A stretch of DNA of 64,000 nt. Source: Trichlorobacter thiogenes. GTDB taxonomy: Bacteria > Desulfobacterota > Desulfuromonadia > Geobacterales > Pseudopelobacteraceae. Numbering within the stretch: the stretch's first letter is position 1; every line of letters starts with the position of its first letter. Below are positions 8,297-17,252 of the stretch, one piece after another. The notes beneath the pieces were generated by a model that worked only from the letters and a program-made list of their open reading frames with translations, was not told where the DNA came from and did not search any database. The position numbers were made by a program, and so were the translations under genes. The stretch covers positions 105,694-169,693 of the forward strand of contig NZ_FUWR01000007.1 in NCBI RefSeq assembly GCF_900167465.1. The letters are read 5' to 3'.

Positions 8297-9615
8297 CAGA
8301 ACTTGACCCTGGCCCCGAAGGTGCCGATGTTGATGTCGGCAACCGGTGTGCTACCTGTAGCTCTGTCCAGTGAGAAGACCCGGTACTGGAAATACAGTTC
8401 TGTGGCGATCTTTTCAAAGGCCTGTACCACTGCCGCGCCAACTGAGTAGCCTTTGTCTCCGGCCTGGGCAAGATCATGGGAGCGGGTGTAGTCAACCCCG
8501 AAGGCGGTGTAGCCAAGGCTGCTGAAATTGGCCAGCCAGCCCAGCTTGGCGTAGAGGTTGGTGGCGTCTTTGCGGATTGTATACTGCTGCAGGGCGCCGG
8601 ACAGGGTCAGGTTCAGGCCTGTAACGGTGTGTAGTAGCGAGAATGAACCGTCGTAGAGTAGCCCACCGCTTGCCAGTTTGGGGTTTGAAACGGCAAAGGC
8701 ACCAGCCCCTTTGAATCCATATCCGTGGCCTCCCCAGAACAGGGCCAGGTCGGAACGCTGGTTGCTGACCAGCGAACCGGCCAGGCTGAAGCCGTAGAGG
8801 CTGGGGCTGTCATACCGCAGACGAGATTGGCGGGAGAGCCCGTCAAAGCTGTTGAAGGCATCGGATACCTTCAGATTGCTTGCTCCGTTGGGGATAAACC
8901 CTTGTGTGCCGCTCTTGCTGCGGAACAGAAAACCGCCCCCCATGTCGGTGATGCTGGCGTACTGAATCACATCGGTTTTGGAAAGATCAATTTCAGCCGT
9001 GGTGTTGGATGCGGTGTCCCCCTTGCCGATGGAGAGCTTGCCAAAGGTCTTGCTGGTCAGCGAAATCTCGACCCAGCGCTGGTCAAAGTAGGTGTCGGTC
9101 AGGTATTTCTGCTGCTGTGAAACTGCAGAGGAACGGTCAGGTGATATGGCAACTTCCAGGCGGGTACCCAGGGTCAGGTCGTCACTGGCCTTAGCGGAGC
9201 CCACGAATCGAATCCGGCTGTTACTGACGGTATTGTCTACATGGTAGAGAGTATTGTTATAACCGTCATTGGCAACCACCACAGCCCGGTTAAGCTGGCC
9301 GGAGATACTCAGTTTGACCTTGTCGTTTCCTGACGTAACTGCGGGGAGTACCGGAACCGTTTGTACAGTCTGGGTTGCCGTTGTTTGAACCGGTGGTAAT
9401 GGCGTCTGCTGCAAGGTGCTGATCTGCTGCTGTAACCTGTGCAGGATTTCAGACTGGGCCTTGATCTGCTCTGCCTGCTGCTGCAGTTGTTGTTGCTGCT
9501 GGCGAATGGTTTCCTGCATCTGCTGCAAAACCTGTGGATCAAGCGCTAGTGGTTGGGCCGACACCGTAAGCGGCAGGGACAGCAGCAGAAGTGACTGTGT
9601 AAACAGGTTACGCAT
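8296..9615 (-). CDS. Outer-membrane porin with N-terminal coiled coil
   Basis: A 439-residue exported protein. It has a signal peptide (residues 1-20, ending TVSA), a glutamine-rich coiled-coil segment at about 28-75 ([16 protein letters not shown]), then a spacer and a beta-barrel with alternating hydrophobic strands ending in the terminal phenylalanine signature GTFGARVKF. Porins of this build are common in delta-proteobacteria; the coiled coil is thought to trimerise and reach toward the cell wall. It overlaps the sensor-kinase stop by 8 nt and the lipoprotein start by 1 nt. The substrate is unknown. Confidence 0.85.
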   Translation of the reverse strand: MRNLFTQSLLLLSLPLTVSAQPLALDPQVLQQMQETIRQQQQQLQQQAEQIKAQSEILHRLQQQISTLQQTPLPPVQTTATQTVQTVPVLPAVTSGNDKVKLSISGQLNRAVVVANDGYNNTLYHVDNTVSNSRIRFVGSAKASDDLTLGTRLEVAISPDRSSAVSQQQKYLTDTYFDQRWVEISLTSKTFGKLSIGKGDTASNTTAEIDLSKTDVIQYASITDMGGGFLFRSKSGTQGFIPNGASNLKVSDAFNSFDGLSRQSRLRYDSPSLYGFSLAGSLVSNQRSDLALFWGGHGYGFKGAGAFAVSNPKLASGGLLYDGSFSLLHTVTGLNLTLSGALQQYTIRKDATNLYAKLGWLANFSSLGYTAFGVDYTRSHDLAQAGDKGYSVGAAVVQAFEKIATELYFQYRVFSLDRATGSTPVADINIGTFGARVKF

Positions 9616-11800
9616 GTTTGTCTTCCGATGTGAGATATATGGAGATCTTTGCCAGCAGCTCGGTTGCTATAATCGGTTTGCTGATGTAATCGTTCATGCC
9701 TGCGGCCAGGCAGTTATCCCGGTCAGCCTCGCTTGCTGCTGCGGTCATGGCGATAATCGGCAGCTCTTTTCCTTCAGGCAGTTGCCGAATCTGTTGGGTT
9801 GCCTGGATGCCGTCCATGACCGGCATCTGCATATCCATCAGGACCAGATCGTAGGTTTCATGTTGAATCAGCTCAACACCTTCTTTTCCATTGTGGGCAA
9901 CCGTTACCTGCAACCCGGCACGACTCAAGAGCTGGCGAGCCACAAACTGGTTAGCTTCGTTGTCTTCAACCAGCAGGATATGGTTGCCGCAGAAGGTCTC
10001 GCTGAACTGGGACAGGGGGGTAAGCCGACGGTCTGGAAGGGGAGGGGTATCAGGCAGCAGATTAAATATGATGGTGAAGGCAAAGGAACTGCCTTTGTCA
10101 GGCAGGCTGCTGACGGTAATACTACCTCCCATTAACTCCACCAGGTTTCGTGCAATGGAAAGCCCCAGGCCGGTGCCGCCAAAGCGTCTGACAATCGAGT
10201 TGTCTGCCTGGGTAAAGGGCTGAAACAGGTCGTTAAGCTGTGTGGTGTTGATGCCGATACCGGTGTCAGTTACCTGAAAACGGATTACTGCGGTATCTGC
10301 TGTCTGCTCTGCCAGTTCTGCCTTAACCGTGACCGAGCCCTGGTCAGTAAATTTGATGGCATTACTAACCAGATTGTTCAGTACCTGCGTCAATCGTAGT
10401 GAGTCACCTGTCAGGCGTACCGGAAGGTCAGGAGCCAGTATCAGTTTGAGCTGGAGCCCTTTTTTCTGGGCTGTAGCTATGAACAGGTCAGTTGTTTGCT
10501 GCAATAACTCAGGCAGGTTCAATTCCCGCTGCTCAAGGGTCACCATGTGGGCTTCAATCTTTGAGAAGTCAAGGATGTCATTTATGATATCCAGCAGGCT
10601 GTGGGATGAGCGGTTCAGCCGTTCCAGATAGTCACGCTGCAGTGGGGGCAGGTCAGTGGCAAGGGTCAATTGGGTCAGGCCGATAATGGCGTTCATCGGG
10701 GTGCGGATCTCATGGCTCATATTGGCCAGAAACTCGCTTTTGGCTTGTGTGGCGGTCTGGGCTGCTTCTTCAGCAGCACGCAGCTCTTCCTGTTGCAGTT
10801 TAAGCAGGTGGTTGGTCAGATCAAGCTGTTTGATCTGGGAAAGCAGAAGGCGGGTCAGCAGCATTGCCAGCAGACAGAGCAGGGCGGTGGTAATCCCCTG
10901 CTTGACGATGGTACTGCGCCAGTCCGCAATGGCTTGGTCCCTGCCAAAAGAGCTGATGGCCACCACCGGATACTTATCCAGCCGATGGTAGGAGATAATC
11001 CGGTATTCACCAGCAATGTTTGATTGTTTGTTGTGGTAGGTGCGTACCGGCTGTTCTGCAACGTATTTTCTGAAAAACGGGGCGGTTTTTTTACCGCTGG
11101 TATAGACCTTTGGATCAGAGGGTACCAGCACCAGATAGTCGCCAGCGGTGGTGGCCAAGGTAAAACGTCCATTTCTACCGGCAACAATTGAGCTGTACAG
11201 GTCCTCAAAGTAGTGGAGATCAAAAAAGATCAGCGCCACCCCGGCAAAGGCGCCTGATTTTGTTTCCAGGCGGCGTGAGAGAATAAATCCCCATTCTTTA
11301 TTTGAGAGCGACTGTACTGGCGGGCTTAACAGGATGTCATCAGTCTTATGATCCCGGTGGTATTTGAAGTAAGCCCGTTCAGAGACATCAGGAAGCGTTG
11401 CTATAGCGGCAAAGGAGGTGGCGCGGACCCTGCCGTTGGCGTCAATAACCGTAATGGCTGAGATGTGGGAAATGGTACCGTTGTGGGAGGTGAGTATCTT
11501 TGTCAGGGTCGGGTGGTTGACAGCCATGATCCCGCCTAAGCCATTAATCTCCCGGATACAGGCCAGCAGGATCTGGTCAGCTTCGGAAAAGGCCCGTTCT
11601 GCATGCTCTTTCAGGGCTCTGGCGTAGCTTTCTGATTGTTGTTCAGCATTACGGACAGCAACCTGAAAGCCGGTGTAGCCATGCCAGATAGAAAGTGAGA
11701 CAAGGACAATCAGAAGCAGAGAAACGCTGGAGATAATTCTACGGCGCAGTGCAAGGTAGTGACCAAGGATCAGGTTGTCAGTTGCAGCAGGGTCAGCCAT
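9608..11800 (-). CDS. Hybrid sensor histidine kinase (Cache sensor, HisKA, HATPase, REC)
   Basis: A 730-residue inner-membrane kinase. TM1 lies at about 20-42, a periplasmic dCache-like sensor at about 45-300, and TM2 at about 305-325 ([17 protein letters not shown]). A HisKA dimerisation domain follows with the phosphorylated histidine in [14 protein letters not shown], then an HATPase domain with [14 protein letters not shown], and a C-terminal receiver from about 605 with [10 protein letters not shown] and the phospho-acceptor aspartate in [13 protein letters not shown]. There is no separate output regulator beside it. It heads the minus-strand directon that continues through the porin to the carrier-protein genes. 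The ligand is unknown. Confidence 0.9.
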   Translation of the reverse strand: MADPAATDNLILGHYLALRRRIISSVSLLLIVLVSLSIWHGYTGFQVAVRNAEQQSESYARALKEHAERAFSEADQILLACIREINGLGGIMAVNHPTLTKILTSHNGTISHISAITVIDANGRVRATSFAAIATLPDVSERAYFKYHRDHKTDDILLSPPVQSLSNKEWGFILSRRLETKSGAFAGVALIFFDLHYFEDLYSSIVAGRNGRFTLATTAGDYLVLVPSDPKVYTSGKKTAPFFRKYVAEQPVRTYHNKQSNIAGEYRIISYHRLDKYPVVAISSFGRDQAIADWRSTIVKQGITTALLCLLAMLLTRLLLSQIKQLDLTNHLLKLQQEELRAAEEAAQTATQAKSEFLANMSHEIRTPMNAIIGLTQLTLATDLPPLQRDYLERLNRSSHSLLDIINDILDFSKIEAHMVTLEQRELNLPELLQQTTDLFIATAQKKGLQLKLILAPDLPVRLTGDSLRLTQVLNNLVSNAIKFTDQGSVTVKAELAEQTADTAVIRFQVTDTGIGINTTQLNDLFQPFTQADNSIVRRFGGTGLGLSIARNLVELMGGSITVSSLPDKGSSFAFTIIFNLLPDTPPLPDRRLTPLSQFSETFCGNHILLVEDNEANQFVARQLLSRAGLQVTVAHNGKEGVELIQHETYDLVLMDMQMPVMDGIQATQQIRQLPEGKELPIIAMTAAASEADRDNCLAAGMNDYISKPIIATELLAKISIYLTSEDKHA

Positions 11801-11902
11801 CAGATGTGCCTCTTGGACGCATACCTCAGAAGTTTATAATGAGTGAGACAAAATATCCTGAAGCAACTAACCGGTCAATCAGGTTTATTTTTTGTTTGAT
11901 AC

Positions 11903-11930
11903 TTCACAATTACCCAGCCTGTGGCATACT
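11903..11930 (+). promoter_or_regulatory. Possible sigma-70 promoter for the opine-dehydrogenase operon
   Basis: TTCACA at 11903-11908, a 16-bp spacer and CATACT at 11925-11930, about 38 bp before the start codon. The match is modest. It lies in the 168-bp divergent gap between the sensor kinase and the dehydrogenase. Confidence 0.25.
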
Positions 11931-11968
11931 TGCCACCAGTAGTTTACACGACATTATGGGGTATGCAA

Positions 11969-13066
11969 ATGAAAGTAGCAATTTTAGGTGCAGGCCACGG
12001 CGGTATTGCCATGGCAGGTGATTTGACTCTGGCGGGTCATGAGGTGCGGTTGGCTGCAGACCCGAAGCATGCTTCTAACCTGCAGCTATTGATGGCCTTT
12101 GGCGGGATCATGGTGGAGGGGGTCACCTCCAGCGGCGCTCCGGTGGGGTTTGCCAAACCGGCTATGATGACCACTGATCTTGGTGCCGCAATCAAAGGGG
12201 CTGAGGTGGTGATGGTGGTGGTGCCTGCCTTTGGCCAGGAACCATACATGCAAGCCCTGATTGAACTGGGTGAAAAAGGGCAGATCATTGTCTTTAACCC
12301 CGGCAAGTTCGGCACCCTGGTCTTTGCCAGGATGTTGCGTGAGGCTGGTCGCTCCAATGATTTTATCATCGGCGAGACCACCTCGTTTATCTTTGCTGCC
12401 AAGACCAAGGGGTTGGGCCATGTCAACATCAAGGCTGCCAAAGAAGAGCTGCCCTTTGCCGCGCTTCCGGCAAAACGGACTGCCGAGGCGCTCTGGGTTT
12501 TGACCGATCTCTATCCCCAGCTTTCCCCCAGCATGGGGGTGCTGCAGACCAGTATTGATGCGCCGGGCCTGATCATCCACCCAATCTCCACCCTGATGAA
12601 CATGAGCCGGATTGAGCAGATGGGGCCGTATCGCAACTCCCACTACGATATTACTCCTTCGGTGGGGCGGATCATGGAGGCGGTGGATCAGGAGCGGATG
12701 GAGGTGGCCAGGCTGCTCTGCCGTGAGACCTTCTCGTTCATGGACACCATGCAGGTGCTGTACAAGGTCAAGGGGGAGAGTGCCTACGATATGATGTATC
12801 AGGTCTCGGCCCATAACGTCCAGATGGCGCCGGACAGCCTGAATCACCGCTACGTGACCGAGGATATCCCCTATGGTCTGGCCACCATTGCGGCAATCGG
12901 CCGCCAGATCGGGGTGCCGGTGCCGCGCATAGAGGCGATGGTGAATGTGGCCTGCATGGCTAATGGCGTGGATTACTGGTCAAGCGGCCGGACCGTTGAA
13001 AAGATGGGTCTGTCCGGGATGAATGGGCAGCAGATGGCCCGTTACGCCCTGGAAGGAACGCTGTGA
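11969..13066 (+). CDS. Opine (octopine/nopaline)-dehydrogenase family protein
   Basis: A 365-residue NAD(P)-dependent enzyme. The N terminus is a Rossmann fold with the motif VAILGAGHGGIAMAGDL at residues 3-19, followed by FNPGKFGTLVFAR near 110. The C-terminal helical domain carries SMGVLQTSIDAPGLIIHP and SHYDI, and fits the octopine/nopaline dehydrogenase family, which reductively joins an amino acid to a keto acid. I chose the ATG at 11969, seven bases after GGGG, because the fold begins at once; ATGs at 11921 and 11963 lie upstream in frame. The MFS exporter starts within its stop codon (GTGA), so synthesis and export may be linked. The true substrate is unknown. Confidence 0.82.
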   Translation: MKVAILGAGHGGIAMAGDLTLAGHEVRLAADPKHASNLQLLMAFGGIMVEGVTSSGAPVGFAKPAMMTTDLGAAIKGAEVVMVVVPAFGQEPYMQALIELGEKGQIIVFNPGKFGTLVFARMLREAGRSNDFIIGETTSFIFAAKTKGLGHVNIKAAKEELPFAALPAKRTAEALWVLTDLYPQLSPSMGVLQTSIDAPGLIIHPISTLMNMSRIEQMGPYRNSHYDITPSVGRIMEAVDQERMEVARLLCRETFSFMDTMQVLYKVKGESAYDMMYQVSAHNVQMAPDSLNHRYVTEDIPYGLATIAAIGRQIGVPVPRIEAMVNVACMANGVDYWSSGRTVEKMGLSGMNGQQMARYALEGTL

Positions 13067-14487
13067 CCGCAGCTCAGGACAGTACAAAAAATCGCGGTAT
13101 CTGGGTCCTGTTCAGCATCGCTTTTGCCACCTTCATGGTCAATGCTGATTCCTACATCGTCAATATCTCGCTGCCGGTGATAGCAGACTATTTCAAGGTC
13201 GGCACTGAAGCGGTCTCCTGGGTGGTGATGTCCTACCAGCTGACCGTCACCGCCTTGCTGCTGGTATTTGGCACCCTGGGAGACCGGATCGGCATCAAGC
13301 GGCTGTTCATGCTGGGCTATGGGGTCTTTACGCTTAGTTCATTGTTCTGCGCTATCTCGCCCACCCTGGGTTGGCTGGTGGCCAGCCGCGCCCTGCAGGG
13401 GATCGGTGCCTCGGTGCTCTACGCCCTGACCCCGGCCATGGTGCCGCGCTATCTGTCGCCGGAACAGCGCGGACCTGCCTTTGGCGCCCTGGCAACGGCA
13501 GCAGCCCTGGGGATCTCGGTTGGCACGCCGCTGGGGGGATTGATCACCGGGCTGCTGTCCTGGCACTGGGCCTTTTTGATCAATATTCCGATCGGGATTG
13601 TGGCCATGCTGGTTGCTAAACGGGTGTTGCCAGCGGATCAGTCTGCTGATGCAAAGGCTCCATTGCCTGCGTTTGATTATGCAGGTTCAGTCTTCAGCGC
13701 CCTGGCTCTGGTCAGTCTGATCTACAGCTTCAGCAAACTGAACAGCCTGGGGCTGGCGCCAACGGTACTGGGGGCTGCGGTACTGTTTGTGATCAGTCTG
13801 GTGCTCTTTATCCTCTGGGAACGCCGGGCTGTGCATCCGTTGCTGGATTACAGCCTGTTCCGCTCACCGGCCTTCAACTTTGGCAATCTGGCCAACTTCC
13901 TCTGTCTGTGCTATCTGGCAGGTCATAACTTCATCACCCCCTTCTATCTGATGACCGTGAAAGGGCTGCCCACCGAGCGGGCTGGCACGGTTTTTCTGTT
14001 GTATTCACTGATCTACATGGGGATGGGGCCGCTGGCCGGACAACTCTCCAAACGGATCAATCCAAGGCTGCTCTGTACTGTCGCGCTTGTCGGTGGCGTG
14101 CTGGTCTCCTTTGGCTTCAGCCATTTCTTGCATACGGCAGGGATGCTGCCGGTTTATGGCTATTTTGTAGGGCTGGCGCTGGTAATGGCCACCTTTATCC
14201 CTTCCAACAATAACGTGGTAATGGGCATGGCGCCGCCGGGCAAACAGGGGGCGGTGTCCGGCAGTTTTCGGATGGTGGGCAGGGTGGGGATGACGGTTGG
14301 GGTCTGTCTGTTCCAAACCATCTTTACCCTGGCAGCACTGCAACAGTCAGGCAAGCTGCAGGCAGATCTACTTAAGTCAGTTGCGCGTACACAGTTGTTG
14401 TCTGCCTTCAGTACGGTCTACCTGGTTGGTGCGGTGCTGTTTGCCGTGGCAGCTGTCGGTTCGTTTCTCGCTCGGGAGCGGTACTAG
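13063..14487 (+). CDS. MFS drug:proton antiporter, 14-TM EmrB/QacA type
   Basis: A 474-residue integral membrane transporter. The N-terminal sequence NADSYIVNISLPVIADYF is the DHA2-family signature (usually LDxTIVNVALP), followed by LGDRIGIKRLF in loop 2-3 and ALQGIGASVLYALTPAM in helix 4. About 14 hydrophobic segments can be counted. It starts with GTG inside the dehydrogenase stop, a coupling that argues it exports that enzyme's product. A keto-acid decarboxylase follows 61 bp later. Confidence 0.9.
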   Translation: MTAAQDSTKNRGIWVLFSIAFATFMVNADSYIVNISLPVIADYFKVGTEAVSWVVMSYQLTVTALLLVFGTLGDRIGIKRLFMLGYGVFTLSSLFCAISPTLGWLVASRALQGIGASVLYALTPAMVPRYLSPEQRGPAFGALATAAALGISVGTPLGGLITGLLSWHWAFLINIPIGIVAMLVAKRVLPADQSADAKAPLPAFDYAGSVFSALALVSLIYSFSKLNSLGLAPTVLGAAVLFVISLVLFILWERRAVHPLLDYSLFRSPAFNFGNLANFLCLCYLAGHNFITPFYLMTVKGLPTERAGTVFLLYSLIYMGMGPLAGQLSKRINPRLLCTVALVGGVLVSFGFSHFLHTAGMLPVYGYFVGLALVMATFIPSNNNVVMGMAPPGKQGAVSGSFRMVGRVGMTVGVCLFQTIFTLAALQQSGKLQADLLKSVARTQLLSAFSTVYLVGAVLFAVAAVGSFLARERY

Positions 14488-14548
14488 GGCTCTGGCTCTT
14501 GCATGGTTGCTGTCACGCATCACAAGACCCGATTGAAAGGGGCACAAA

Positions 14549-16213
14549 ATGTCAACGGACTATACGGTTTCAACCTATCTGCTGCAGCGCCTGAAAGAGT
14601 TGGGTGTTGATCACCTGTTCGGCGTGCCTGGTGATTATGTGCTGGATTTTCTGGATCAGGTGATTGAGAGCCCGGTTGAGTGGATCGGCACCTGCAATGA
14701 GTTGAACGCCGGCTATGCTGCGGATGGGTATGCCCGTCTGAACGGGCTGGGTGGGGCGGTGGTAACCTACGGGGTAGGTGGCTTCAGTATCCTGAATGCC
14801 GTGGCAGGGGCGTTTGCTGAGATGGTTCCACTGGTGCTGATCAGCGGCGCTCCTCCTGGCGGCAGGCGTAAGACCGGGGCTTTGGTGCATCATCTGGTGG
14901 CTGACTATGAGCGGCAGCTGGAAATATTCCGAAAAGTGACCGTTGATGCTGCGCTGCTGGATGACCCTGCCACTGCCCCGCAGCTAATTGATCGCCTGCT
15001 GGCCACCTGTGTCAGCCGTAAACTGCCGGTCTATCTGGAACTGCCTGCCGATATGGCCCGTGCTGTATGTTTGCCCCCTTCTGCCCCCCTTGCCACGGTT
15101 GTCAGATGTTCTGATCCTGACAGTCTGAAGGCCTGTGCAGATGCCGTTGCAGAGCTGATTAACAACGCAGATTATCCTGCCATCCTGGCCGGTATTGAGG
15201 TGTCGCGCTTTGGTCTGGGGCAGGATCTGCTGGAGCTGGTTGAACAGGCTGAACTGCCCTTTGCCACCATGCTTAGCAGCAAATCAGTGTTGCCGGAGCT
15301 GCATCCCCAGTTTATCGGTCTGTACCAGGGGGGCTGGAGTAGACCATCGGTTCAGCACCAGATTGAGTCTGCAGACTGCCTGCTTTCGTTGGGGGCCTGG
15401 ATGACCGATCTGGATACCGGCATCTTCAGTAATCATATCGACCCGCAGCGGGTGATTGAGGTGGGGCGTGAGACCGTACGGATCGGCGCCCAGCTGTATC
15501 GTCAGGTCCTTCCTGGTGATCTGATCTATGAACTTGTGCCGCGTCTGCGAACCCGTTCCTATCTGGATCTGCATCCCGGTGAGCCGCGCATTGCCAGTGG
15601 AGACTTTGTTCCGCGCATAACAGCCCCGCTGACTGCAGCCCGGATGTACGAGGCGATTCACAGCTTTCTCGATGACAGCATGATCCTGCTGGCAGAACCT
15701 GGTGATGCCTTCTGTGCGGCACCGGAATTTACCATTGAAGAGGCCGAGCGTTTCATTGTCCAATCATTCTACTCTTCAATCGGCTATTGTACCCCGGCTG
15801 CACTGGGAGTCGGGTTGGCCCGGCCTGGCAGCCGTCCGGTGGTCCTGACCGGTGACGGTGCCTTCCAGATGACCGTTCAGGAACTCTCCACGCTGATGCG
15901 GCAGCAGATTCCTGCGGTGGTGTTGCTGATTAATAACGATGGTTATCTGGTTGAACGGATGCTGCATGAGGATGGTCCCTACAACGATATCAAGATGTGG
16001 CGGTATGCCGACCTTCCTGCGCTGTTCAATGCCGGTACAGACGGGATCGGCATCCGGGTGACAACTGAAGGGGAGCTGCATGCTGCCTTGCAAACCGCTG
16101 CAGCAGAACAGGACAAGCTGGTGCTGATCGAGCTATGTGTGCAGAAACTGGACTGTTCTGAAGGGCTACGCCGTCTTGGGGCCACCATGCGTGCGCCAAT
16201 GCCCCGCAGATGA
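14549..16213 (+). CDS. TPP-dependent 2-keto-acid decarboxylase (pyruvate/indolepyruvate type)
   Basis: A 554-residue thiamine diphosphate enzyme. The catalytic glutamate lies in GTCNELNAGYAADGYAR near residue 51, and the paired histidines of the decarboxylase subfamily are seen in GALVHHLVADYE near 114; these separate it from acetolactate synthase. The cofactor motif runs from GDGAFQMTVQEL to INNDGYLVE near 430-460. It would convert a 2-keto acid (pyruvate, phenylpyruvate or indolepyruvate) to an aldehyde and CO2. The start follows GAAAGGGGCACAAA. It lies between the opine-dehydrogenase/MFS pair and a substrate-binding protein. The substrate cannot be fixed from sequence alone. Confidence 0.88.
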   Translation: MSTDYTVSTYLLQRLKELGVDHLFGVPGDYVLDFLDQVIESPVEWIGTCNELNAGYAADGYARLNGLGGAVVTYGVGGFSILNAVAGAFAEMVPLVLISGAPPGGRRKTGALVHHLVADYERQLEIFRKVTVDAALLDDPATAPQLIDRLLATCVSRKLPVYLELPADMARAVCLPPSAPLATVVRCSDPDSLKACADAVAELINNADYPAILAGIEVSRFGLGQDLLELVEQAELPFATMLSSKSVLPELHPQFIGLYQGGWSRPSVQHQIESADCLLSLGAWMTDLDTGIFSNHIDPQRVIEVGRETVRIGAQLYRQVLPGDLIYELVPRLRTRSYLDLHPGEPRIASGDFVPRITAPLTAARMYEAIHSFLDDSMILLAEPGDAFCAAPEFTIEEAERFIVQSFYSSIGYCTPAALGVGLARPGSRPVVLTGDGAFQMTVQELSTLMRQQIPAVVLLINNDGYLVERMLHEDGPYNDIKMWRYADLPALFNAGTDGIGIRVTTEGELHAALQTAAAEQDKLVLIELCVQKLDCSEGLRRLGATMRAPMPRR

Positions 16214-16238
16214 TGAACAGGCCAAGCAGGGGTGCTGT

Positions 16239-17252
16239 ATGATGCGATTGTTATGGCGTGCATGCTGTTCAAAAGAGCTGCGGTTGTTGCAGAACACACT
16301 GCTGCTTGTGCTGCTTTGCAGTAGCGCGGTTGCCGCTTCTCCACTGAAAAAGGCCACCCTGATGCCGCTCTGGAGCCCCCAAGCGCAATTTGCCGGGTAT
16401 TATGTTGCCCTTGAAAAGGGGATCTATGCCCGCCATGGCATTGATTTGAAGATACTTCCGGCTGGGCCGGGGTACTCGCCTGAACAGACGTTAAAGAACG
16501 GCAGTGCTGATTTTGCTGTGCTCTGGCTGACAACCGCCCTGCGACAGCGCGCTGACGGTACTCAGCTGGTTAACCTGGCCCAGCTGGTCCAGCGATCCTC
16601 CCTGCTGCTGATATCCAAAAAGAGCAGCGGAATCAGGTCCGTGGCAGATCTTGACGGCAGGAAAGTCGGGTTGTGGGCAGGGGATTTGTCGCTGCCGCCG
16701 CGGATCATATTTGCCAGGCAGGGGATCAAGGTCCGTGAAGTACCCCAATCCTATACCGTGAATCTCTTTTTGCGGGGCGGGATCGAGGTGACATCCGCCA
16801 TGTGGTACAACGAATACCATACGATTCTTTCTTCCGGGGTTGATGCGGATGAACTGTCTGTTATCCCCCTCCATGAACAGGGGATACAGTTTCCTGAAGA
16901 CGGAATTTACACCCTGGAACGGATCCTTAAAAAGGATCCTGCCCTGGCAAAGGCCTTTGTGGCTGCCTCGCTGGAGGGGTGGCGCTATGCCTTTGACCAT
17001 CCTGATCAGGCACTGGATATTGTTATCAAGCAGATGCGTGCGGCGCAACTGCCAGCCAACCGCGCTCACCAGAAATGGATGCTTGACCGGATGCGGGACC
17101 TGATCATGACGTCAACCGCCAAGGGGGGCCACGGCCAGCTTAATCAGCAGGAGTATGAGGCTGTTGGTCAGGCGATGCGTAGCTATGGCCTGCTTAAGGC
17201 ATATCCTGACTACAGTCGTTTTACCGGGAGGTCGGATGCTGGCACGCACTAG
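16239..17252 (+). CDS. NMT1/THI5-like periplasmic substrate-binding protein
   Basis: A 337-residue exported binding protein of the NMT1/SsuA type. A signal peptide covers about residues 1-30 (LLLVLLCSSAVAA), then the family start TLMPLWSPQAQFAGYYVALE and EKGIYARHGIDLKIL. These proteins usually feed ABC importers of pyrimidines, sulfonates or nitrate, but no permease or ATPase is nearby. Instead it overlaps by 17 nt a membrane PP2C phosphatase with a periplasmic sensor domain, so it may act as a signal receptor. The start is one of two tandem ATGs (16239/16242) after AGGGG. It could alternatively serve an ABC transporter encoded elsewhere. Confidence 0.82.
   Translation: MMRLLWRACCSKELRLLQNTLLLVLLCSSAVAASPLKKATLMPLWSPQAQFAGYYVALEKGIYARHGIDLKILPAGPGYSPEQTLKNGSADFAVLWLTTALRQRADGTQLVNLAQLVQRSSLLLISKKSSGIRSVADLDGRKVGLWAGDLSLPPRIIFARQGIKVREVPQSYTVNLFLRGGIEVTSAMWYNEYHTILSSGVDADELSVIPLHEQGIQFPEDGIYTLERILKKDPALAKAFVAASLEGWRYAFDHPDQALDIVIKQMRAAQLPANRAHQKWMLDRMRDLIMTSTAKGGHGQLNQQEYEAVGQAMRSYGLLKAYPDYSRFTGRSDAGTH

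Noticed and set aside
12086..12847. Minus-strand open frame opposite the opine dehydrogenase
   Set aside because: Histidine-rich low-quality sequence that shadows a clear enzyme.
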